From assembly GCA_029243225.1 (NCBI GenBank), contig JAQWSL010000029.1, forward strand, positions 1 through 37,751: a DNA stretch of 37,751 bases, given 5' to 3'. Below the pieces are notes generated by a model. The model was given only the letters and a program-made list of their open reading frames with translations. It searched no databases and had not been told where the DNA came from. Positions 1 to 9,520 of this stretch are shown here, in pieces (the stretch's first letter is position 1; the number at the start of each line of letters is the position of its first letter). The translations under genes were made by a program, and so were the position numbers. Source of the DNA: Flavobacteriales bacterium. GTDB lineage: Bacteria; Bacteroidota; Bacteroidia; Flavobacteriales_D; Parvicellaceae.

Positions 1-461
1 CCATTAATTATAAAATTAGATTCTTTAGAGATAAAAACCACATGTCCAGGAGCATGCCCGGGAACAAATCTAATCTCCAATTTGCTATTTCCAAATGAAA
101 TGCCTTTTTCTAAATCAAAAAAATGATTAGCTGATGGGGGAATATTATTAACTGGAAGACCATACATGTTACACACTGCTTCAAAAGAGCTTAAGGTTTG
201 TAAATCTTCTTTATGAATCCACAAATCAATTCCATATTTTTTTGAAACAAATGAAGATCCAAAAACATGATCTAAATGACTATGTGTATGCCAAAGCATA
301 ACTGGTTTTAACTGATTTTCAGTAATGTAATTATCTAAAATAGCTTCTTCTTCTTTTGTAAAACATCCTGGATCAATTATTACACATTCTTTAGAATCAT
401 CATAAATAATATAGGTGTTCTCTGAAAATGGATTGAAGGTGAATTTTTTGACTTTGAGCAT
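1..461 (-). CDS. MBL-fold metallo-hydrolase, glyoxalase II-like (3' end missing)
   Basis: The reading frame starts at ATG 461 and stays open to the window edge, giving the first 153 residues. The protein begins MLKVKKFTFNPFSENTY and carries the metallo-beta-lactamase metal-binding motif HTHSHLDH, followed later by PGHAPGH, which supplies the next metal-binding histidine. This is the usual order in small MBL-fold hydrolases of about 210 residues that Bacteroidota genomes label glyoxalase II-like or hydroxyacylglutathione hydrolase. There is no signal peptide, so a cytoplasmic dinuclear-zinc hydrolase is expected. The substrate cannot be read from sequence; thioesters such as S-lactoylglutathione are only the family default. 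It is divergent from the gene at 539, with 77 bp between the starts and a good -7 box at 488-495. Confidence 0.85.
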   Translation of the reverse strand, partial: MLKVKKFTFNPFSENTYIIYDDSKECVIIDPGCFTKEEEAILDNYITENQLKPVMLWHTHSHLDHVFGSSFVSKKYGIDLWIHKEDLQTLSSFEAVCNMYGLPVNNIPPSANHFFDLEKGISFGNSKLEIRFVPGHAPGHVVFISKESNFIIN

Positions 462-487
462 ATTTTATTAGTTACATAGTTCATTTA

Positions 488-495
488 CAAATGTA
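488..495 (-). promoter_or_regulatory. -7 box (TACATTTG) of the MBL hydrolase gene
   Basis: On the minus strand this reads TACATTTG, a perfect match to the Bacteroidota -7 consensus TAnnTTTG, and would give a leader of about 20 nt before ATG 461. No clear TTTG is found at -33. It directly abuts the -33 element proposed for the divergent gene. Confidence 0.45.
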
Positions 496-523
496 TTGAA
501 TCATACGAATTTGCCTATCTTTA
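496..523 (+). promoter_or_regulatory. Promoter of the 1067-aa outer-membrane protein gene
   Basis: TTG at 496-498 is followed after 17 bp by TATCTTTA at 516-523, seven of eight matches to TAnnTTTG. The predicted transcript start is close to 530, leaving only about 9 nt before the TTG start codon at 539. Confidence 0.4.
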
Positions 524-538
524 CGTTATATTGCTGTT

Positions 539-3500
539 TTGAACATTAAGAAAGTCATATTCCCTATTTTATTTTTGCTTTTCTCCATGAGTCTTAAGGC
601 ACAATACTACTCAGGTTCCGATATTTCATTTGGGCAAAACAGAGTTCAATACAACACTTTTTTCTGGCAATCTTATGACTTTCAACGGTTTAAGATTCAC
701 TTTCAACAAAGCGGAAGAAAACATGCTATTTACGCAGCAAAAACAGGACACCAATACTTACAGGATTTAGAAAAATTATTAGACTACCAGACAGATGAAA
801 AAATTCACTTTATTATTTTCAACACCCAAAGTGAATTTAGACAAAGTAACATAGGATTAAACAACAACATTACTTCTAATATTGGAGGAACTGCAAGAAT
901 TGAAGGAAACAAAATATTTCTTTATTATGAGGGTGATCACCTAAAATTTAACAACCAAATTAGATCAGGGCTATCTGAATTATTAGTAAATAGAATTTTA
1001 TATGGTGACAATTGGAAACAAACCATTAAAAACGCATCTCTACTAAGTGTTCCTGACTGGTACAAAAAGGGGATAATTTCTTATTTAGGAGAACCATGGA
1101 CAACTTCTATTGACAACAACATTAAAGACAAAATTCTTTCGGGTAAATTCAAAAAATTCAATCACTTAGTTGGAAGAGACGCTCAACTTGTTGGGAAATC
1201 AATTTGGAATTACATAGATGAAGTTTATGGACCAAGAATGATTCCAAACATTCTTTACATGACTAGAGTAAGTAAAAACATTGAAAGTGGTTTCATATAT
1301 GTTCTAGGAATAAATTTATCTAAACTTTCAGATGATTTCATCAATTATTACAAAAACAGATATACTCAAGATTTAGAAGGAAGAATTGACCCCCTACATT
1401 TAAAAATACCAATTAAGAGCAGAAAAAAAAGGGTGTACCAACAGTTTAAAATTAGTTCAGATAAAAAATATGCAGCATATACAACTAATCAGCTAGGACA
1501 ATACAAAGTATACGTATATGACATCGAAAAAAATAAAAATAAAAAAATAGCTAAGGGGAGTCATAAATTAGATCGAATTCCAGATTATTCTCACCCGAAT
1601 TTAGCATGGCACCCCAACGGAAAAGTATTAGCTTTTATTGAAGAAAAAAAAGGGGACCTTGTTCTTAATTTATATGACACAAAAAACAAAAAGAAAACTA
1701 AAAAAACACTTTTAGGTATTGAAAAAGTTCTTTCAATGGAATATTCAGGAAAAGGCAATAAACTTATTTTCTCTGGTGTATCGAATGGGCAAACCGATAT
1801 TTATCTATACAATGTATTAGGAAACAGTCAAGTTCAAATTACTAATGACATCTATGATGATTTATTCCCATCATTTACAAACAACAACACCGTTATTTTT
1901 TCTTCAAATAGATTTGATGATACTATAAGAAACACCGGGAAATTAAAAACACTATCTAATGATTTCGACATCTTTACCATAAACATTAGTGGAAGAAAAA
2001 ACTTAAAAAGTGTTACAGATACCGATCTTATCGATGAGAAATTCCCCTTCTCTTATGACAAAAAACACTACACATTTATTTCCGATAACAATGGAATCTT
2101 CAACCGCTACATTACCTACAAGGATAGTGCGATTAGCTTCATTGATACCTCCATTCATTACAACTACTTTAGTGTTACTGACAGGTTATCAAATTACCCT
2201 TACGATGTTTTAGAAATGGGACATTTGTTAAACAAAAATGACTTTTCAATTTTAATGAAAAGAAATGGGAAGTATGCATTTTACATTGGGAATACAGCTA
2301 AAGATTTAATTTTTGAAAATAAAATAAAATCTACGATTTTCATGGAACATCTTCAGCTTATTTCTTCAAATAAATCAAGTATTAAAGAAATAAACATTCA
2401 AAACTCCAAAAAAGAGCTTTCAGAAGGCCTTATTGATATTGACAATTACATCTTTAACGATGAAGTTTTTGAAAAAAAGAAAAAAGTGATTACCAATAAC
2501 GATACTTTAACGACCACAAAGAAAGAAAAGACAGCAACTTTTGGGTTGCCAAGACAAGAAATTTACAAAGTAAACTTTACCATAGACAAAGTATTAATGC
2601 AGCTTAACCCAACATTCAATAATCAATCCTACCAACGTATCTCAGAAAACGGATTTCAAAATGCAGGGTTAGATGGTTTTTCAATTATAAAGGCAAAAGA
2701 TGTTTTTGAAGATTATCGAATAATTGGTGGATTTAAAGGCCCTATCCAAATTAACAATACTGGTTATCTACTTATTTTTGAAGATTTAAAATCTAGATTA
2801 GACAAACAATACTTGGTTTCAAGACAAACCTATCAACAATTGTTTAACACCTATGAAGTCACTAAAACATCTACCTATGATTTTAAATACAAATTAAAAT
2901 ATCCCTTTAGCGAGGTCTCAAGCTTACGTCTAACCAACCATTTAAGATTTGACCACACTGTAACTTCAAGCACAGAACCTGCAACACTAATTATTGAGAA
3001 TGAAAATCACCTTCTAGGAGGCTTAATGCTAGAGTATGTTTATGATGCAACAAGACCACTAGGATTAAATATTCAGAATGGTACAAAATTTAAGCTTTGG
3101 GGAGAAGCATACCGAGAAGTTAATGCAAGTGAAACTGATTTCTTTGTAGTTGGTTTTGACTTTAGACATTATCAAAAAATTCATAGGAACATTGTTTTTG
3201 CATCTAGATTAGCAATTAGCTCCTCGTTTGGTTCTCAAAAACTATTGTATTACATGGGAGGTGTAGACAACTGGTTAGCTGCACAATATGACGGTTCAAT
3301 AGTTCCAGATCCTAATCAAAATTATCAATTCCAAACCATTGCTACTCCCATGAGAGGTTTTTTTCAAAATGCTAGAAATGGCAATAACTTTATTACAATA
3401 AATAACGAATTAAGAATACCATTATTCAGCTATTTCTCACCTAAGCCATTACGATCAGATATGTTAGAAAATTTAATGGTAATTGGATTTCATGATATAG

Positions 3501-3742
3501 GGACTGCATGGACAGGTTTAAACCCCTACTCTACTAGTAACTCCTTTAATACAACAATAATAAATGGACATAACTACACAATAACCCTTCAAAATCAAAA
3601 AGAGCCAATTATCTACGGATATGGTTTTGGTATAAGGTCTCGTATTTTAGGTTATTACGTTAGGTTTGATTGGGCTTGGGGGGTTAATGATGGTGTAATT
3701 ATGCCATCTGTAAAACATCTATCACTATCTTTGGATTTTTAA
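539..3742 (+). CDS. Outer-membrane protein: peptidase-MA-like domain, TolB-like propeller and C-terminal barrel
   Basis: The protein has 1067 residues and starts with TTG, which is the only start that keeps the signal peptide (MNIKKVIFPILF...KAQ). Residues about 22-280 resemble the peptidase-MA-like (gluzincin) module found at the N-terminus of these Bacteroidota proteins. The segment VPDWYKKGIISYLGE (171-185) matches the downstream part of that fold, but where the zinc HExxH helix is expected the chain reads SELLVNR (146-152), so the site looks dead. Residues about 300-560 form TolB/PD40-type propeller blades (KKYAAYTTNQLG, IFSSNRFDD). The last 400 residues are amphipathic strands ending in phenylalanine, as in outer-membrane barrels of the surface-antigen class. 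Homologues are often misnamed TolB. Function is unknown; it probably sits in the outer membrane. Confidence 0.75.
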   Translation: MNIKKVIFPILFLLFSMSLKAQYYSGSDISFGQNRVQYNTFFWQSYDFQRFKIHFQQSGRKHAIYAAKTGHQYLQDLEKLLDYQTDEKIHFIIFNTQSEFRQSNIGLNNNITSNIGGTARIEGNKIFLYYEGDHLKFNNQIRSGLSELLVNRILYGDNWKQTIKNASLLSVPDWYKKGIISYLGEPWTTSIDNNIKDKILSGKFKKFNHLVGRDAQLVGKSIWNYIDEVYGPRMIPNILYMTRVSKNIESGFIYVLGINLSKLSDDFINYYKNRYTQDLEGRIDPLHLKIPIKSRKKRVYQQFKISSDKKYAAYTTNQLGQYKVYVYDIEKNKNKKIAKGSHKLDRIPDYSHPNLAWHPNGKVLAFIEEKKGDLVLNLYDTKNKKKTKKTLLGIEKVLSMEYSGKGNKLIFSGVSNGQTDIYLYNVLGNSQVQITNDIYDDLFPSFTNNNTVIFSSNRFDDTIRNTGKLKTLSNDFDIFTINISGRKNLKSVTDTDLIDEKFPFSYDKKHYTFISDNNGIFNRYITYKDSAISFIDTSIHYNYFSVTDRLSNYPYDVLEMGHLLNKNDFSILMKRNGKYAFYIGNTAKDLIFENKIKSTIFMEHLQLISSNKSSIKEINIQNSKKELSEGLIDIDNYIFNDEVFEKKKKVITNNDTLTTTKKEKTATFGLPRQEIYKVNFTIDKVLMQLNPTFNNQSYQRISENGFQNAGLDGFSIIKAKDVFEDYRIIGGFKGPIQINNTGYLLIFEDLKSRLDKQYLVSRQTYQQLFNTYEVTKTSTYDFKYKLKYPFSEVSSLRLTNHLRFDHTVTSSTEPATLIIENENHLLGGLMLEYVYDATRPLGLNIQNGTKFKLWGEAYREVNASETDFFVVGFDFRHYQKIHRNIVFASRLAISSSFGSQKLLYYMGGVDNWLAAQYDGSIVPDPNQNYQFQTIATPMRGFFQNARNGNNFITINNELRIPLFSYFSPKPLRSDMLENLMVIGFHDIGTAWTGLNPYSTSNSFNTTIINGHNYTITLQNQKEPIIYGYGFGIRSRILGYYVRFDWAWGVNDGVIMPSVKHLSLSLDF

Positions 3743-3745
3743 ATT

Positions 3746-4147
3746 ATGGATTTTCAAACAATAATCACTTTAACACTTATAGGTTTAGCAGCCGGAATTG
3801 CTAGTGGGTTTATTGGAATTGGTGGTGGAATCATAATTATTCCTGCTGCAATTTATTTTCTTGGATTATCTCAATTTGAAGCTCAAGGAGTCTCATTGAC
3901 TTTAATGCTTCCACCAATTGGCATACTTGCTTTTTACAATTACTATCAAGAAGGACATCTTTCAAAACCTTTAATTATTTATGCTTTAATTATGGGAGCA
4001 GCTTTCATAATGGGAGGGTTTATGGGCTCAAAAGTAGCATTAAAAACACCTATTCATTGGGTGAAAATTATTTTTGGAGGAGCAATGCTTTATGTATCAA
4101 TAAAAATGATTATTAGTGGTTTAAAAATTTTCTTACAAAATGATTGA
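3746..4147 (+). CDS. Half-length TauE/SafE-type membrane permease
   Basis: This 133-residue protein begins 3 bp after the previous stop and overlaps the next gene by 8 bp, so it lies in an operon. It has about four hydrophobic segments and the glycine-rich signature GFIGIGGGIIIIPA near residues 22-35, typical of the first half of TauE/SafE (sulfite exporter family) permeases. Full-length members have two such halves (about 250 residues), so this form would have to dimerise to build the usual transporter. The stop is shared cleanly with the downstream start, so I do not see a frameshift. The transported anion is unknown. Confidence 0.8.
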   Translation: MDFQTIITLTLIGLAAGIASGFIGIGGGIIIIPAAIYFLGLSQFEAQGVSLTLMLPPIGILAFYNYYQEGHLSKPLIIYALIMGAAFIMGGFMGSKVALKTPIHWVKIIFGGAMLYVSIKMIISGLKIFLQND

Positions 4148-5321
4148 CAAAATAAAACAGCTTTCAAAAGAATTTCTGCCTGAAATAATCAGAATAAGAA
4201 GACATATTCATCAGCACCCAGAACTTTCTTTTGAAGAGTATAAAACAGCTGAATTTATTCAATCTGAATTAATCAAAATAGGGATTCCCTTTACATATGG
4301 ACATGTAAATACAGGAATCGTTGGCACTATAGAAGGAAAAAATCCACATTCTAAAACAATACTACTAAGAGCAGATATAGATGCACTTCCCATTCAAGAA
4401 GAAAATGATGTCCAATATAAATCTAACAACGATGGTGTTATGCATGCTTGTGGTCATGATGCACATTCTGCATCACTTCTTGGTTCGGCAATGATATTAA
4501 ATCAATTGAAAAATGATTTTTCTGGAACTATTAAGTTATTATTTCAGCCTGCTGAAGAAAAACTTCCTGGTGGAGCTAAGCTTTTAATAGAGGAAGGAGT
4601 AATCAAGAAAATAAACCCTAATAAGTGTATTGCCCAACATGTTTACCCTGAATTACCAGTCGGAAAAGTAGGATTCAAAAAAGGTGTATACATGGCTTCT
4701 ACAGACGAGCTTCATGTTACAGTTAACGGAAAAGGTGGACACGCTGCACTGCCTCACCAGTTAATAGATCCTGTCTTAATTTCTGCACAAATTATTGTTG
4801 GACTTCAACAAATTATTAGCAGGTCTAATAACCCAATAACTCCTTCTGTTCTATCATTTGGATTTTTAGAAGCAAAAGGTGCAACTAATGTAATACCAAA
4901 CAATGTAAGTATTAAAGGGACTTTTAGAACTTTTGATGAAAAATGGAGAGAAGAAGCTCATCTTAAAATGATAAAAATGGCAACCTCTATTGCCGATTCA
5001 ATGGGAGGAAGTTGCGATTTTGAAATCAAGAAAGGGTATCCGTTTTTAATTAACGATGAAGATGTTACAAGCCTTGCTATTGATGCTGCCCAAATGTATT
5101 TAGGAGAAGAAAATGTAGTTCCTTTAGACTTAAGAATGACTGCGGAAGACTTCGCTTATCTATCTCATGAATATCCCTCCTGCTTTTACAGATTAGGGAC
5201 TGCAAATGAAAATAAAAATTCAAATTTACACACCCCAACTTTTGACATTGATGAAACATCATTAGAGATTGGAGCTGGTCTTTTTTCTTTTATTGCAATT
5301 CAACAATTATTTAAGAGTTAA
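4140..5321 (+). CDS. M20 family amidohydrolase (N-acyl-amino-acid / hippurate hydrolase type)
   Basis: The 393-residue protein has the co-catalytic metal motifs of M20D peptidases: HACGHDAH (Cys104, His106), PAEE (Glu139-Glu140), and GGHAALPH in the lid/dimerisation domain, plus TAEDFAYL near the C-terminus. Length and order match N-acyl-L-amino-acid amidohydrolases and hippurate hydrolases, which release an acyl group from an amino acid using a dinuclear metal centre. No signal peptide is present, so it is cytoplasmic. It overlaps the TauE-like gene by 8 bp, suggesting translational coupling. The exact acyl substrate is not predictable; an IAA-amino-acid hydrolase label would be equally generic. 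Confidence 0.9.
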   Translation: MIDKIKQLSKEFLPEIIRIRRHIHQHPELSFEEYKTAEFIQSELIKIGIPFTYGHVNTGIVGTIEGKNPHSKTILLRADIDALPIQEENDVQYKSNNDGVMHACGHDAHSASLLGSAMILNQLKNDFSGTIKLLFQPAEEKLPGGAKLLIEEGVIKKINPNKCIAQHVYPELPVGKVGFKKGVYMASTDELHVTVNGKGGHAALPHQLIDPVLISAQIIVGLQQIISRSNNPITPSVLSFGFLEAKGATNVIPNNVSIKGTFRTFDEKWREEAHLKMIKMATSIADSMGGSCDFEIKKGYPFLINDEDVTSLAIDAAQMYLGEENVVPLDLRMTAEDFAYLSHEYPSCFYRLGTANENKNSNLHTPTFDIDETSLEIGAGLFSFIAIQQLFKS

Positions 5322-5402
5322 ATAATTCTAAAATTGAAGCTTTTTATCTTTAATTAGTAGATCAAAAGCCCTATATTAGTGTAATAACCTAAGAGAACCC
5401 AA

Positions 5403-7604
5403 TTGATACAAGTAGCAAAAACAGGAGCGAAAAAAGCACTTCAAAAATATTTTGGTTTCACAAAATTCAAAGGAGAACAAGAGGCTGTGATCAATAATTT
5501 GTTGGCAGGCAACAATACTTTTGTAATAATGCCCACTGGTGGTGGAAAATCTCTTTGCTATCAACTGCCTGCATTAATGAATGAAGGAACTGCAATAGTC
5601 GTTTCCCCTTTAATTGCATTAATGAAAAACCAGGTTGATGCCATAAGACAGGTTAGTGAAAGTGATAGCGTTGCACATTTTTTAAATTCTTCTTTAAACA
5701 AAACAGAATCTACTAGAGTAAAAAGTGATGTCTCTTGTGGTAAAACAAAACTATTGTATGTTGCACCTGAATCACTAACAAAGCAGGCAAATATTGACTT
5801 CTTAACTTCAATAAAAATTTCTTTTTTCGCAATTGACGAAGCACATTGTATTTCTGAATGGGGACATGATTTTAGACCAGAATACAGGCGGCTAAAGCCA
5901 ATCATTAAGGCCATAGATAATGTGCCTATTATAGCATTAACTGCTACTGCAACTCCAAAAGTACAAACAGATATCCAAAAAAATCTTGGCATGCAAGATG
6001 CAAAACTTTTTAAAGCATCTTTCAACCGAGCTAACCTTTATTATGAAGTGCGCCCTAAAAAAGATGTTCAAAAAGAAATTGTACGTTTCATTAAAGAAAG
6101 AAAAGGGAAATCTGGAATAATCTATTGTTTAAGTCGTAAAAAGGTTGAAGAGCTAGCACAAGTTATTCAAGTTAATGGTATAAGAGCCTTGCCTTATCAT
6201 GCTGGGTTAGATGCAAGTACAAGAGCTAAACATCAGGACATGTTTTTAATGGAAGATGCTGAAGTAATTGTTGCAACTATTGCATTTGGAATGGGGATTG
6301 ACAAACCAGATGTTAGATTTGTAATTCATCATGACATTCCAAAATCTTTAGAAAGTTATTACCAAGAAACTGGAAGAGCTGGGAGAGATGGAGGAGAAGG
6401 TCATTGCCTGGCATTTTACAGCTACAAAGATATTGAGAAGCTTGAAAAGTTTTTACACAACAAGCCTCTAGCCGAACAAGAAGTTGGTCACCAGTTGTTA
6501 CAAGAAGTTGTTGCTTTTTCAGAGACTAGCATAAACAGAAGAAAGTTCATCTTGCATTATTTTGGCGAAGAATTTGACGAGGAAAATGGAGAAGGCGCAA
6601 AAATGTGTGATAACTCCAAATTTCCTAAAGAAAAATTTGAAGGAAAAGATCAGGTTAAAATGGCCTTAGAAGCGATTTTAAGCATTGAAGGCAAACACAA
6701 GTTCAATTACTATGTAGACATTCTAGTAGGTAAATTGACTTCAAAAGTTAAGACCTATAAACATCAAAACAATTCATTTTTTGAGGCTGGAATAAATTAC
6801 GATGAAACTTTCTGGAATGCTGTCTATCGTCAAATAATTGTTTCAGGGCTAGCAGCAAAAGAAATTGAATCTTATGGAACTCTTTATCTAACTCCAAAAG
6901 GCGATTCATATATAAAATCACCTAGCTCTTTTTTACTTACTAAAGAACATGACTTTAGTGACACAGATGAAGATGATATTATTGTAGATCAAAAAGGGGG
7001 AGGTGGAGCTCTTGACCCTAAATTATTCAACTTCCTTAAGGATCTTAGAAAATCACTTTCTGTGAAAAATAAAATTCCACCATTTGTTATTTTTCAAGAC
7101 CCTTCATTAGAAGACATGACCATACAATACCCTACATCAATTGAAGATTTACAAGCAATTTCAGGTGTAGGCAAAGGAAAAGCCATTAGATACGGCAAAC
7201 CTTTTATTGAATTAATATCTAAATATGTAGAAGAAAATGACATTGAAAGACACCAAGACTTTGTGATTAAATCAATTGCTAATAAAAGTGCAGGAAAAGT
7301 AAATCTTATCAAAAATATTGACAAAAAGATTCCCCTAGACGAAATTGCAAAAAGTCAAGGAAAAGAGCTGGATATTATAATAGCAGAAATAGAAAACATT
7401 GTTAATTCTGGAACTAAAATTAACATTGACTACTACCTAAGTGATATTTTAGATGAAGATTCTCAAGAAGAAATCTATGACTATTTCCTTGAAGATGCTG
7501 AAACTGATGAAATACAAATTGCTCATGATGAATTTGATGGCGATTACAGTGAAAATGAAATTCGCTTAATTAAAATTAAATTCATGAGTGAAATGGCAAA
7601 CTAA
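5403..7604 (+). CDS. recQ: ATP-dependent DNA helicase RecQ
   Basis: This 733-residue 3'-5' helicase unwinds DNA during recombination and fork repair. Walker A is MPTGGGKS (43-50) and the DEAH box is at 145-148 in AIDEAHCISEWGHDFRP, which also holds the RecQ aromatic-rich loop. Helicase motif VI is seen as YYQETGRAGRDG. A winged-helix region follows, then an HRDC domain around residues 545-615. In the zinc-binding subdomain, HYFGEEFDEENGEGAKMCDN retains only one cysteine, so the classical four-Cys zinc site is absent; from memory this is usual in Bacteroidota RecQ. The start is TTG (5403); no ATG is available upstream before a stop, and the next methionine is too far in. Confidence 0.93.
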   Translation: MIQVAKTGAKKALQKYFGFTKFKGEQEAVINNLLAGNNTFVIMPTGGGKSLCYQLPALMNEGTAIVVSPLIALMKNQVDAIRQVSESDSVAHFLNSSLNKTESTRVKSDVSCGKTKLLYVAPESLTKQANIDFLTSIKISFFAIDEAHCISEWGHDFRPEYRRLKPIIKAIDNVPIIALTATATPKVQTDIQKNLGMQDAKLFKASFNRANLYYEVRPKKDVQKEIVRFIKERKGKSGIIYCLSRKKVEELAQVIQVNGIRALPYHAGLDASTRAKHQDMFLMEDAEVIVATIAFGMGIDKPDVRFVIHHDIPKSLESYYQETGRAGRDGGEGHCLAFYSYKDIEKLEKFLHNKPLAEQEVGHQLLQEVVAFSETSINRRKFILHYFGEEFDEENGEGAKMCDNSKFPKEKFEGKDQVKMALEAILSIEGKHKFNYYVDILVGKLTSKVKTYKHQNNSFFEAGINYDETFWNAVYRQIIVSGLAAKEIESYGTLYLTPKGDSYIKSPSSFLLTKEHDFSDTDEDDIIVDQKGGGGALDPKLFNFLKDLRKSLSVKNKIPPFVIFQDPSLEDMTIQYPTSIEDLQAISGVGKGKAIRYGKPFIELISKYVEENDIERHQDFVIKSIANKSAGKVNLIKNIDKKIPLDEIAKSQGKELDIIIAEIENIVNSGTKINIDYYLSDILDEDSQEEIYDYFLEDAETDEIQIAHDEFDGDYSENEIRLIKIKFMSEMAN

Positions 7605-7614
7605 ATTAAAAATT

Positions 7615-9444
7615 ATGAAAAACATTGTCTTTTACACCGCTTTATTATTTTTCATTGCAAACCTATCTACTGCTCAAAGTAATTTAAACTACCCATCAGA
7701 AATAGAAAAAGATGGTCATTTACAACAAGATGATCATCATTATTTAGAAAGTAATCAGCTAAAAACTGGAGACACTTTATGGTCAGAAGATTTCGGCAAT
7801 GGATTTCCTGCTGGTTGGACAATTCAAGATGCTTCTGGAATTTGTCCATGGGTATGGTCAGATGATGGTTCTTGGGGCTATTTCAATAATAATAATGGCT
7901 CATCTGCTAGTACAGGCATTGCATCCACCACAGCAGCTAATGGGTTTTTAATTTGCGATATTGACTCGGCTAATAATGTGAATTATGGTCAACCTTCTGG
8001 AAGCAACTATCAATACTTAGAAACATATTTTACTACAAATTCTATAGATTTAACTGGACATCCTGCTGTTGTTTTAGAATTTCAACAGTTTTTTAGATAC
8101 AACAATGGAGTAGACATGAATGTGTTAGTAAGCACCAATAACGTAACTTGGACTACCTTTACGGTTCAAGGAAATTCATCAAACAATACTGCATCTCTAA
8201 ACCCTGAAACAGTAAAAATCAACATTTCAGCTATTGCTGGCAATCAACCAAATGTTTATATTAAAATTGGTTGGAGCGCTAGGGTATATTACTGGATGAT
8301 AGATGACATGAAAATCCTTGAAGCTGACAACAACGACCTTATAATTAACACTAATTATTTTGAAACTCTAGGGTTGCCTTACTATCAAATACCAATTGGT
8401 CAGCTAACTGATGTAAATTTCTCTGCAATTGTAACTAATAACGGTGCTAATGATCAAATTAATAGTCATTTAGAGCTAGAAGTAAACGGAACATCAATCG
8501 GCTCAAGTGCCTCCACAACAATATTAACAGGTGATTCTGACTCCCTGTATCTAGCTCAAAGCTATACACCACCATCTACTACCGGTCAGTATGTTATAAA
8601 TTGGGTTGCTTCTTCAGATTCAATTGATGATAACCCATCTGACAACATTAAAACTTCAGAAATTGAAGTGACAGATTACATATATGCTAGAGATAATAAC
8701 ATAAAAGATGGGAATAAATACAACTCAGGTGATCCATATGAAATTGGGAATCTATTTGACATCATTAATACTAGCTTCGTGGAAGGCGTAGACTTTGTTG
8801 TTGATGACGCTTCAGAAGTTGGAGCAATAGTATATGGAGTTCTTTATTCTATTGATGCAGCATCTGGAGATTTTATTTTCGAAATGAACACCGATGATTA
8901 CAACTTAACATCAAACGACATAAACAATGAAGTAATAATTACTCTTCCATTTTTCAGTCCAGTACAACTAACAGGAGGTAAAACATATTTAATTATGGTA
9001 GGAGCATATGGAGATGGTGGTAGCACTAATGATTTAGTTGTAAGAACTGCGGGAGATTCTGAACCTCAGACCTCATTCAAGTATGATGGAGCAGACTTAA
9101 CTTGGTATTATACTACTAGCACACCAATGGTAAGAATGAATTTTGAACCAGTTTTTTCAATCGAAAATCACAACATAAATAATATTAATTTTTCATTAAA
9201 ACAGAACACACCTAATCCATTTAATAATGAAACATTGATCAAATTTCACTTAAATGAAAGAAGCAACTGCAAATTTGAAATCTCTAATATTTCTGGTGAA
9301 ATCATATACGAAGAAAATTTAGGGATGAAAAACAAGGGCAATAATGAGTTGATCTATTCAAAATCATCGCTTTCATCAGGAATTTATTTTTATTCAATTG
9401 TTGTAAACAACAAAAGCATCACAAAAAAAATGATAATTCAATAA
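7615..9444 (+). CDS. Secreted protein with T9SS type A sorting domain (copy 1)
   Basis: The chosen start is ATG 7615, 10 bp after recQ, because it begins directly with a signal peptide (MKNIVFYTALLFFIANLSTAQ); an in-frame ATG at 7588 adds nine polar residues inside recQ and is less likely. The 609-residue protein has an N-terminal jelly-roll-like module (about 55-245, starting TLWSEDFGNGFPAGW and ending WMIDDMKI), a CARDB-like adhesive/Ig-like segment (about 250-360), a further beta domain, and a C-terminal type A sorting domain (last 75 residues: QNTPNPFNNET ... SGIYFYS ... KKMIIQ). That tail sends cargo through the type IX secretion system to the cell surface. No catalytic motif is visible. 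It is a tandem paralogue of the next gene. Confidence 0.85.
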   Translation: MKNIVFYTALLFFIANLSTAQSNLNYPSEIEKDGHLQQDDHHYLESNQLKTGDTLWSEDFGNGFPAGWTIQDASGICPWVWSDDGSWGYFNNNNGSSASTGIASTTAANGFLICDIDSANNVNYGQPSGSNYQYLETYFTTNSIDLTGHPAVVLEFQQFFRYNNGVDMNVLVSTNNVTWTTFTVQGNSSNNTASLNPETVKINISAIAGNQPNVYIKIGWSARVYYWMIDDMKILEADNNDLIINTNYFETLGLPYYQIPIGQLTDVNFSAIVTNNGANDQINSHLELEVNGTSIGSSASTTILTGDSDSLYLAQSYTPPSTTGQYVINWVASSDSIDDNPSDNIKTSEIEVTDYIYARDNNIKDGNKYNSGDPYEIGNLFDIINTSFVEGVDFVVDDASEVGAIVYGVLYSIDAASGDFIFEMNTDDYNLTSNDINNEVIITLPFFSPVQLTGGKTYLIMVGAYGDGGSTNDLVVRTAGDSEPQTSFKYDGADLTWYYTTSTPMVRMNFEPVFSIENHNINNINFSLKQNTPNPFNNETLIKFHLNERSNCKFEISNISGEIIYEENLGMKNKGNNELIYSKSSLSSGIYFYSIVVNNKSITKKMIIQ

Positions 9445-9482
9445 TTTTCATTTTTCAGGCAACTTAATTTTATTTTTTGAAT

Positions 9483-9490
9483 TACATTTG
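9483..9490 (+). promoter_or_regulatory. -7 box (TACATTTG) ahead of T9SS cargo copy 2
   Basis: TACATTTG is a perfect TAnnTTTG match placed 31 bp before the ATG at 9521. A TTTG is not found at the expected -33 spacing, so only the -7 element supports it. Confidence 0.35.
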
Positions 9491-9520
9491 AAACCGCATA
9501 ACTATTTCAAATAAATAAAA

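Noticed and set aside
5561-6025. 154-aa minus-strand open frame inside recQ
   Set aside because: It is antisense to the conserved helicase core, has no recognisable motif, and the recQ frame is fully supported by family motifs.
7588-7614. Upstream ATG start for T9SS cargo copy 1
   Set aside because: It lies within recQ and adds polar residues ahead of a perfect signal peptide that starts at 7615.
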